This document shows positions 27,430 through 32,418 of a stretch of 32,418 nucleotides of DNA, piece after piece. Source of the DNA: Cryobacterium inferilacus (GTDB lineage: Bacteria; Actinomycetota; Actinomycetes; Actinomycetales; Microbacteriaceae); NCBI RefSeq assembly GCF_019599185.1, contig NZ_JAIEUL010000025.1, positions 1-32,418 on the forward strand, in the 5' to 3' direction. Position numbers and translations under genes: made by a program. Numbering within the stretch: position 1 is the stretch's first letter; each line of letters starts with the position of its first letter. Under the pieces are notes generated by a model that was not told the DNA's origin, made no database searches, and worked only from the letters and a program-made list of their open reading frames with translations.

Positions 27430-27500
27430 CGGGCACGATTCTAGTGCAGCCGACCTGTGAACCCGGGCGGGCGGGCTTCGCCGACGGCCCGCGTGCGGAG

Positions 27501-28430
27501 TCAGAGAGGCGCAACCGCCGTGGTGGTGCGGTCGCGCTGGGTGAGGTCGCGGTGGGTGGCGGTGGCACGCCAGCCGTCGGATTCCAGCAGGGCACGGATC
27601 TCGGCACCCTGCAGCTCGCCGTGCTCGATGATGAGCACTCCCCCTGGCCGGAGCAGGCGCAGGCCCGTCTGCGACACCAGGCGCACCACGTCGAGGCCGT
27701 CCGGGCCGCCGAAGAGGGCATGAGCCGGGTCGAACAGGCGCACCTCCGGGTCGCGCGGGATGGCGTCGGCCGGGATGTACGGCGGGTTCGAGACGACCAC
27801 GGAGACGGTGCCGTTCAACTCGGGGAGGGCGTCGGCCAGGTCGGCGAAGACCAGACGGGCGTTCTCGGCGCCGACCTCGGCGAAGTTGCGGCTGGTCCAC
27901 GGGAATGCCTCGGTCGAGTTCTCGCAGGCGAAGACGCGGGCGTGCGGCACCTCGGTGGCCATCGCCAGGGCGATGGCGCCGCTGCCGGTGCCGAGGTCCA
28001 CGCCGATGGGCTCGGGGTCCGCCATCGACCGCAATGCGTCGATCGCCACCTGGGCCACCCCCTCGGTTTCGGGGCGGGGCACGAAGACGCCGGGGCCGAC
28101 GTTCAGTTCCAGGGACCGGAACGGTGCCCGGCCGGTGATGTGCTGCAGGGGTTCGCGCTTCTCCCGGCGTTCCACCAGTGCGGCGACGGCCGCGGCGTCA
28201 CCGACGGAGAGCACCTTGCCCATGATCGCGGCGGCCTGCACCTGCCCGCGGCTCTGGCCCAGGACGTGACCGATCAGCAGGTCGGCATCCACCTCGGCGT
28301 CGACGATGCCCACCGCGGTGAGCCGGGCGACGGCCTGCGCCCGCAGCTGCTCGACGGCGGTGACGGCACCGGCGGCCTCGGGGGTCGGATCGTCATTCTG
28401 CGGGGCTGGAGTGTTACTGGGAGCTGTCAC
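27501..28430 (-). CDS. prmC: Peptide chain release factor N5-glutamine methyltransferase
   Basis: A 309-residue SAM-dependent enzyme that methylates the GGQ glutamine of release factors RF1/RF2. The N-terminal helical domain recognises the factor (DADLLIGHVLGQSRGQVQ, REPLQHITGRAPF), the SAM motif is GVDLGTGSGAIALAMA, and the catalytic NPPY is in VVSNPPYIPADAI. The first 25 residues are a Pro/Ala/Thr-rich extension. The GTG start has no ribosome site, but a TAAGAT -10 sits 8 nt upstream, so it may be leaderless. In most genomes prfA precedes prmC; here cysK is divergent instead. Confidence 0.95.
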   Translation of the reverse strand: MTAPSNTPAPQNDDPTPEAAGAVTAVEQLRAQAVARLTAVGIVDAEVDADLLIGHVLGQSRGQVQAAAIMGKVLSVGDAAAVAALVERREKREPLQHITGRAPFRSLELNVGPGVFVPRPETEGVAQVAIDALRSMADPEPIGVDLGTGSGAIALAMATEVPHARVFACENSTEAFPWTSRNFAEVGAENARLVFADLADALPELNGTVSVVVSNPPYIPADAIPRDPEVRLFDPAHALFGGPDGLDVVRLVSQTGLRLLRPGGVLIIEHGELQGAEIRALLESDGWRATATHRDLTQRDRTTTAVAPL

Positions 28431-28438
28431 AAAGTGAA

Positions 28439-28444
28439 ATCTTA
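28439..28444 (-). promoter_or_regulatory. Candidate -10 (TAAGAT) of prmC
   Basis: TAAGAT fits TAnnnT and lies 8 nt before the GTG. It would start the long minus-strand train from prmC onward. No good -35 is seen. Confidence 0.4.
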
Positions 28445-28472
28445 CGCACCCGCCTGAGTATCGTCGGGGCTC

Positions 28473-28478
28473 TAGGCT
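28473..28478 (+). promoter_or_regulatory. Candidate -10 (TAGGCT) of cysK-cysE
   Basis: TAGGCT is a common actinobacterial -10 form. It predicts a leader of about 100 nt before cysK. No riboswitch fold is recognisable in it. Confidence 0.35.
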
Positions 28479-28584
28479 GAACGAGGCAGGCTCCCGAGCT
28501 CCCCCGTCACGGCTCTACCCATCCCAGCGGCTGGTCCGCAGAAACACACAGGCTCCCCGGTGAGCCCACAGGAAAGGTCTACCG

Positions 28585-29535
28585 ATGTCCGCACGGATCT
28601 ACTCAGACATTACCGAAACCGTTGGCGGGACCCCGCTGGTGAAGCTGAACCGCCTGCCAGGCGACTCCACGGCCACCGTGCTCGCCAAGCTCGAGTTCTA
28701 CAACCCGTCCAGCAGCGTCAAGGACCGCATCGGTGTGGCCATCGTCGACGCCGCCGAGAAGTCCGGCGAACTGCAGCCGGGCGGCACCATCGTCGAGGGC
28801 ACCAGCGGCAACACCGGCATCGCCCTGGCCCTGGTCGGCGCCGCGCGCGGTTACAAGGTGATCCTGGCGATGCCGGAGACCATGAGCAAGGAGCGCAAGA
28901 TCCTGCTGCGCGCGTACGGTGCCGAACTCGTGCTGACCCCCGGCCCCGACGGTATGCGCGGCGCGGTCGAGAAGGCCAAGGAGATCGCGGCGGCCACGCC
29001 CGGCGCCATCTGGGCGCGGCAGTTCGACAACCCGGCCAACCCCGCCATCCACAAGGCCACCACGGGGGTGGAGATCTGGGACGACACCGACGGTGCCGTC
29101 GACCTCCTGGTCGCGGGCATCGGCACCGGCGGCACCATCACCGGCGCCGGCCAGCTGCTCAAGGAGCGCAAGCCCTCCGTGCGGATCGTCGGTGTCGAGC
29201 CCAAGGACTCCCCGATCCTCACCGGCGGCTCCCCCGGACCGCACAAGATCCAAGGCATCGGCGCGAACTTCGTGCCGTCGGTGCTCGACACCGAGATCTA
29301 CGACGAGGTGACGGATGTGACGCTGGCCGACGCCATCGCCACCGCCCGTGCACTCGGCACCCAGGAGGGCATCCTGGCCGGTATCTCCGGCGGTGCCGCG
29401 GTCTGGGCCGCCCTCGAGCAGGCCAAGCTGCCCGAGAACGCCGGCAAGACCATCGTTGTCATCGTTCCCGGTTCGGCGAGCGGTACATCAGCACGGTGCT
29501 GTACGAGGACCTCGTCTAAGAAGCTCACGGCTTAA
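28585..29535 (+). CDS. cysK: Cysteine synthase A with frameshifted C-terminus
   Basis: O-acetylserine sulfhydrylase, making cysteine from O-acetylserine and sulfide. The product as read has 316 residues. PLP lysine in [11 protein letters not shown] (about 44), substrate loop [10 protein letters not shown], phosphate loop [13 protein letters not shown] and ISGGAAVW are all intact. After VIVP (codon ending at 29469) the frame continues as [11 protein letters not shown]..., while the +1 frame reads [15 protein letters not shown] and stops at 29519. That is the normal CysK ending, so one base is missing between about 29469 and 29472, giving the reference-like end 29519 and about 311 residues. The ribosome site AGGAAAGG precedes the ATG. 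Catalytic residues precede the shift, so activity may survive. It is followed by cysE. Confidence 0.93.
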   Translation: MSARIYSDITETVGGTPLVKLNRLPGDSTATVLAKLEFYNPSSSVKDRIGVAIVDAAEKSGELQPGGTIVEGTSGNTGIALALVGAARGYKVILAMPETMSKERKILLRAYGAELVLTPGPDGMRGAVEKAKEIAAATPGAIWARQFDNPANPAIHKATTGVEIWDDTDGAVDLLVAGIGTGGTITGAGQLLKERKPSVRIVGVEPKDSPILTGGSPGPHKIQGIGANFVPSVLDTEIYDEVTDVTLADAIATARALGTQEGILAGISGGAAVWAALEQAKLPENAGKTIVVIVPGSASGTSARCCTRTSSKKLTA

Positions 29536-29575
29536 ACTGATCCTCCGCTCACGAACGTACAGACAGGTGCCCGGC

Positions 29576-30154
29576 ATGGGAGTGTTCGCCCGCATTCGCG
29601 AAGACATCGCGATGGCGCAGAGGCACGACCCTGCCGCGCACAGCAAGGCCGAGGTCGTCCTGGCCTACAGCGGTGTGCACGCGGTGTGGGCGTACCGCGT
29701 CACCCACCGGCTGTGGCTGGCTGGCTACCGCCTGCCGGCCCGGCTGCTGTCCCAGTTCACCCGCTTTCTCACCGGGGTGGAAATCCACCCCGGTGCGAGC
29801 ATCGGCCGGCGACTGTTCATCGATCACGGCATGGGTGTGGTGATCGGCGAGACCGCCGTCGTCGGCGACGATGTGATGCTGTACCACGGGGTCACCCTGG
29901 GCGGAAAGAGCCGGCACGGACTGGTTCCGGGTGCCCAGCGTCATCCCAACCTGAAAGACGGCGTGACGGTGGGTGCCGGCGCGAAGATCCTCGGGCCGAT
30001 CACACTGGGCGAGTGGAGCACGGTGGGGGCCAACGCCGTCGTCACAAAGGATGCCCCTGTACGGTCGATCCTGCTCGGCATCCCCGCCAGAGCCCAGCCG
30101 GGTACCCCCGAAGAGATCAAAGCGGCCCGCGGCCTGCTGAAAACCAACGCCTAG
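29576..30154 (+). CDS. cysE: Serine O-acetyltransferase
   Basis: A 192-residue enzyme making O-acetylserine, the substrate of CysK, from serine and acetyl-CoA. It is the short form, with an N-terminal helical part (MGVFARIREDIAMAQRHDPAA) and a left-handed beta-helix with hexapeptide repeats: IHPGASIGRRLFIDHGMGVVI, GETAVVGDDVMLYHGVTLGG (catalytic His) and HPNLKDGVTVGAGAKILG. AGGTG lies about 6 nt before the ATG. CysK and CysE form the cysteine synthase complex, in which the CysE C-terminal tail enters the CysK active site; here the tail ends LLKTNA and lacks the usual terminal isoleucine, so tight complex formation is doubtful. Confidence 0.96.
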   Translation: MGVFARIREDIAMAQRHDPAAHSKAEVVLAYSGVHAVWAYRVTHRLWLAGYRLPARLLSQFTRFLTGVEIHPGASIGRRLFIDHGMGVVIGETAVVGDDVMLYHGVTLGGKSRHGLVPGAQRHPNLKDGVTVGAGAKILGPITLGEWSTVGANAVVTKDAPVRSILLGIPARAQPGTPEEIKAARGLLKTNA

Positions 30155-30171
30155 CCGTTCTCTTGCGGAGC

Positions 30172-30215
30172 ATCCTGCGACCGAACACCGACGGGCGGAT
30201 GCCGCGGCGCAGGAT
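30172..30215. repeat. Inverted repeat after cysE
   Basis: ATCCTGCG (30172-30179) and CGCAGGAT (30208-30215) flank a 28-nt GC-rich interior. No T run follows. It could be a weak terminator or a decayed element in the 126-nt gap before the oxygenase. Confidence 0.3.
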
Positions 30216-30280
30216 CTTCGACCCCGGCAATCCGCTGTAACAGTCGGGCATCGGGTGCGAAACTTGGCAGAATGGTTGTC

Positions 30281-31309
30281 ATGACAACTTCCCCCGCCGC
30301 AGCGGCGACCGCCACCAAGTCCCTCCCGGTCCTCGACCTGTCCAGGCTCGACGCCGGACCCGCAGAGGCGGAGGCGTTCCGCACCGACCTGCGCGAGGTC
30401 ACCCACGAGTACGGGTTCTTCTACCTCACCGGGCACGGTGTGCCCGCCGAGCTGATCGAGCGTGTGATGACCACGTCGCGAGCCTTCTTCGACCTGCCAG
30501 AGGACGACAAAATGGCCATCGAGAACCTGCAGAGCCCGCACTTCCGCGGCTACACCCGGGTGGGCGGCGAACTCACCCAGGGCAAGGTGGACTGGCGCGA
30601 GCAGATCGACATCGGCCCGGAGCGGCCCGCTCTCGACCTCACCGCCGACGACGCGGACTACCTGCGCCTGGAAGGCCCCAACCAGTGGCCGGTCAACCTG
30701 CCCGCGCTGGAAGAGGTCATGACCCAGTGGCGCGAGGAGCTGAATGACGTCGCCCTGCGACTGATGCAGGCCTGGGCGCTGTCCCTCGGTGCAGACCAGC
30801 ACATTTTCGACGAGGCCTTCGCCGTGAAGCCGTCGACCCTGATCAAGATCGTGCGCTACCCCGGTAAGTCCGACCCGACCCCGAGGCAGGGGGTCGGCGC
30901 GCACAAGGACTCCGGTGTTCTCACCCTGCTGTTCGTCGAACCAGGCAAGGCCGGCCTGCAGGTGGAGAAGGACGGCGAGTGGATCGACGCTCCCCCGCTG
31001 GACGGCGCGTTCGTGGTGAACATCGGCGAGCTGCTCGAGGTGGCAACGGACGGCTACCTCAAGGCGACCGTGCACCGGGTGATCTCCCCACTGATCGGCA
31101 CCGACCGCATCTCCATCCCGTTCTTCTACAGCCCGGCGCTGGATGCCACCATCCCCCTACTGACGCTGCCTGAGGAGCTGCACGCGCCCGGCATCACGGT
31201 GGACCCGGAGAACCCGATCTTCAGCACCTACGGCGAGAACTCGCTGAAGAGCCGGATGCGTGCGCACCCGGACGTGGCGGCGATCCACCACGCCGACCTG
31301 CTCGCGTAG
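30281..31309 (+). CDS. 2-oxoglutarate/Fe(II)-dependent dioxygenase, isopenicillin N synthase family
   Basis: A 342-residue soluble oxygenase. The N-terminal DIOX_N part has PVLDLSRLDAG, THEYGFFYLTGHGVP and FFDLPEDDKMA. The double-stranded beta-helix core has the iron triad in GAHKDSGVLTLL (His about 207, Asp about 209) and KATVHRVISP (His about 264), and the 2-oxoglutarate Arg-x-Ser in RISIPFFYSP. Such proteins hydroxylate or desaturate small molecules; the substrate is not readable. The ATG at 30281 is preferred over 30272 because CAGAAT (30268-30273) would be a -10 placing the transcript start at 30281 (leaderless). No biosynthetic cluster surrounds it. It converges with the LysE-type gene. 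Confidence 0.92.
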   Translation: MTTSPAAAATATKSLPVLDLSRLDAGPAEAEAFRTDLREVTHEYGFFYLTGHGVPAELIERVMTTSRAFFDLPEDDKMAIENLQSPHFRGYTRVGGELTQGKVDWREQIDIGPERPALDLTADDADYLRLEGPNQWPVNLPALEEVMTQWREELNDVALRLMQAWALSLGADQHIFDEAFAVKPSTLIKIVRYPGKSDPTPRQGVGAHKDSGVLTLLFVEPGKAGLQVEKDGEWIDAPPLDGAFVVNIGELLEVATDGYLKATVHRVISPLIGTDRISIPFFYSPALDATIPLLTLPEELHAPGITVDPENPIFSTYGENSLKSRMRAHPDVAAIHHADLLA

Positions 31310-31312
31310 CCG

Positions 31313-31780
31313 CTAGGTAGCCGGTGCGGGGGCGTCGATCGCGAGCTTGACGCCCACCGCACCGAGCAGGGTGCCGGTGATCCAGCGCTGCCAGCTGACC
31401 CAGGTAGGGCGGCTCTGCAGGAACACCGCGATGCCACCGGCCGCGAACACGATCGCGGCGTTGACGAGCATGCTCACGGTGATCTGCACCCCGCCGAGGA
31501 TGAAGCCCTGCAGCATCACGTTGCCGGCGGACGGGGTGACGAACTGCGGGATCAGGGCCAGGTACATGATGGCGGCCTTGGGGTTGAGCAGGTTGGTGAT
31601 CAGTCCCATCCGGAACAGCTTGGAGCGGGAGTCGCGGGGCAGATCGCGGTTCTCGAACAGCGACAGCCCGCCCGGCTTGAGGGTCCTCCAGGCCAGGTAG
31701 AGCAGGTAGGCGGCACCGGCCACCTTGACCGCCGTGTACAGCCACGGCACCAGCAGGAACACGGCGGCGAGGGTGACCAT
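31313..31780 (-). CDS. LysE-family transporter, N-terminally truncated
   Basis: A 155-residue membrane protein that matches only the last three quarters of LysE/RhtB amino-acid exporters: AVKVAGAAYLLYLAWRTLKPGG (helix 3 region), KLFRMGLITNLLNPKAAIMYLALIPQFV, then two more hydrophobic segments and WQRWITGTLLGAVGVKLAID. Family members are about 205 residues and begin with a helix and a PGP-containing loop; both are missing. The gene begins 2 nt after the stop of the GNAT gene, which is complete, so the missing part is not hidden in another frame nearby. It is probably a degraded gene left by a deletion that joined it to the GNAT gene, although a truncated product could be made. Confidence 0.78.
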   Translation of the reverse strand: MVTLAAVFLLVPWLYTAVKVAGAAYLLYLAWRTLKPGGLSLFENRDLPRDSRSKLFRMGLITNLLNPKAAIMYLALIPQFVTPSAGNVMLQGFILGGVQITVSMLVNAAIVFAAGGIAVFLQSRPTWVSWQRWITGTLLGAVGVKLAIDAPAPAT

Positions 31781-31782
31781 GG

Positions 31783-32265
31783 TCAGTGCAGCTCCTTCGC
31801 CAGCCAGTGCTCGGCATAGGGATCGGTGTTGAACGGCGCGACCTCGAGGTAGCCGCAGCGCCGGTAGAGCCGGCGTGCCTCGACCAGATCGGTGCGCACG
31901 GTCAGGCGCAGGCGGCTGAGTTCGGCGGCGACCGCGAGCTCTTCGAGCCGGCCGATCAGTTCGGCTCCGGCGCCGAGCCCCCGCGCTTGCGGCGCCACGT
32001 AGATGCGGGTGAGGTCGCCCAGCGCGTCGCCGGTGAAGCGCACTCCCCCGCAGGCAACCGCCCGGTCGCTGTCGAAGGCGACCACCAGCAGACCGGTGTC
32101 ACGCTGCAGGTCGTGACTCGGCTCATCCGCCATCGCAGCATCGACCTCGGCGGCCAGGGCGGCCCGCCCCCAGTACCGGCCGACGATGTCGTCGTAGTAC
32201 TGACGAAGCAGGGCCGCGGCGGCCGGCGATCCCGGGTCGGTGGTGACAAAAGAGAGCCCGGGCAT
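31783..32265 (-). CDS. GNAT-family N-acetyltransferase
   Basis: A 160-residue acetyltransferase of the Gcn5-related fold. The acetyl-CoA motif A is DLTRIYVAPQARGLGAGAELIGRLE-type (residues about 95-120, with QARGLGAG), followed by LRLTVRTDLVEARRLYRRCGYLEV with the Tyr-containing motif B, and it ends PFNTDPYAEHWLAKELH. The substrate is unknown. ATG 32265 is chosen because TAGGCT at 32278-32273 lies 7 nt upstream and no ribosome site exists, a leaderless arrangement. The stop is 2 nt before the truncated LysE-type gene. Confidence 0.9.
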   Translation of the reverse strand: MPGLSFVTTDPGSPAAAALLRQYYDDIVGRYWGRAALAAEVDAAMADEPSHDLQRDTGLLVVAFDSDRAVACGGVRFTGDALGDLTRIYVAPQARGLGAGAELIGRLEELAVAAELSRLRLTVRTDLVEARRLYRRCGYLEVAPFNTDPYAEHWLAKELH

Positions 32266-32272
32266 GAGTGCC

Positions 32273-32278
32273 AGCCTA
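32273..32278 (-). promoter_or_regulatory. Candidate -10 (TAGGCT) of GNAT gene
   Basis: TAGGCT lies 7 nt before the ATG at 32265 on the minus strand, with no Shine-Dalgarno, pointing to a leaderless transcript. Confidence 0.5.
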
Positions 32279-32331
32279 GTTGGCTCACACACCCGGAACG
32301 CGAGCCGACCTGGGAACGCGACCAACACGCC

Positions 32332-32418
32332 GGTCGAGCCTGTCGAGACCACGCCAGCCAATCCCGGGGACGCTACCGCAGCATCCGCAGAGCACCCCAC
32401 CAGGTTTCGACAAGCTCA
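32332..32418. repeat. Interspersed inverted-repeat element (continues past window)
   Basis: GGTCGAGCCTGTCGAGACC (32332-32350) and the start of a related unit, GGTTTCGACAAGCTCA (32403-32418), lie in opposite orientation, 52 nt apart. The reverse complement of the second matches the first at most positions (GGTyGAGCyTGTCGArACC). Similar units recur between genes in Microbacteriaceae genomes, from memory. The second unit is cut by the window edge, so the full structure is not visible. Confidence 0.6.

Noticed and set aside
28479..28584. SAM or T-box element in the cysK leader
   Set aside because: No conserved T-box or SAM motif and no terminator/antiterminator pair could be found.
29460..29535. 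Programmed frameshifting in cysK
   Set aside because: No slippery heptamer or downstream pseudoknot is evident, and programmed shifting is not known for this family; a simple one-base loss explains the data.

Overview
The window is a high-GC, densely packed chromosomal segment from an actinobacterium, most likely a member of the Microbacteriaceae. This rests on protein style (atpBEFHAGDC order, WecA-like transferase and Sua5 upstream of the ATP synthase, DUF4192, a short epsilon subunit), on the many start codons lying 6-8 nt after a TAnnnT-type -10 with no Shine-Dalgarno, and on a GGTCGAGCCTGTCGAGACC-type intergenic repeat. No rRNA, tRNA, CRISPR array or phage module was seen, and no gene-free stretch exceeds 300 bases.

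Layout. 1-171: 3' end of an IS3-type transposase. 314-1429: alanine dehydrogenase (ald). 1442-5968 (minus): PP2C phosphatase, zinc-ribbon/FHA protein and an EccC/EssC-like FtsK ATPase, all reading one way. 6245-8157 (plus): an Lrp/AsnC regulator translationally coupled to a class III aminotransferase. 8167-9396 (minus): DUF4192 protein. 9533-10168 (plus): acetate transporter with a clear terminator. 10243-14896 (minus): aldo/keto reductase plus the two halves of an asymmetric heterodimeric ABC exporter, all overlapping by 1-4 nt. 15030-16111 (plus): alkylation-repair pair ogt-tag. 16124-28430 (minus): prmC, sua5, WecA-like, AtpI-like, atpB-E-F-H-A-G-D-C, yaaA and mdh. 28585-30154 (plus): cysK-cysE, the cysteine biosynthesis pair. 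30281-31309 (plus): 2-oxoglutarate/Fe(II) oxygenase. 31313-32265 (minus): GNAT acetyltransferase and an N-terminally truncated LysE-type exporter. 32332-32418: interspersed inverted repeat running off the window.

How it works together. Most of the window is core metabolism: the F1Fo ATP synthase, translation-factor modification (PrmC, Sua5), envelope glycan initiation (WecA-like), cysteine synthesis and DNA repair. The accessory interest lies in the phosphatase/FHA/secretion-type ATPase cluster, which has no recognisable WXG100 substrate or ESX membrane genes beside it.

The sharpest anomalies are: a one-base frameshift that replaces the conserved C-terminus of cysK; a terminator-like hairpin lying inside the first codons of yaaA just after the atp operon; a perfect 14-bp stem-loop between atpA and atpG; an Ogt active site reading IGCHRV instead of PCHRV; and the LysE truncation. 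All functional statements come from reading the sequence and from family knowledge; no database search was possible.
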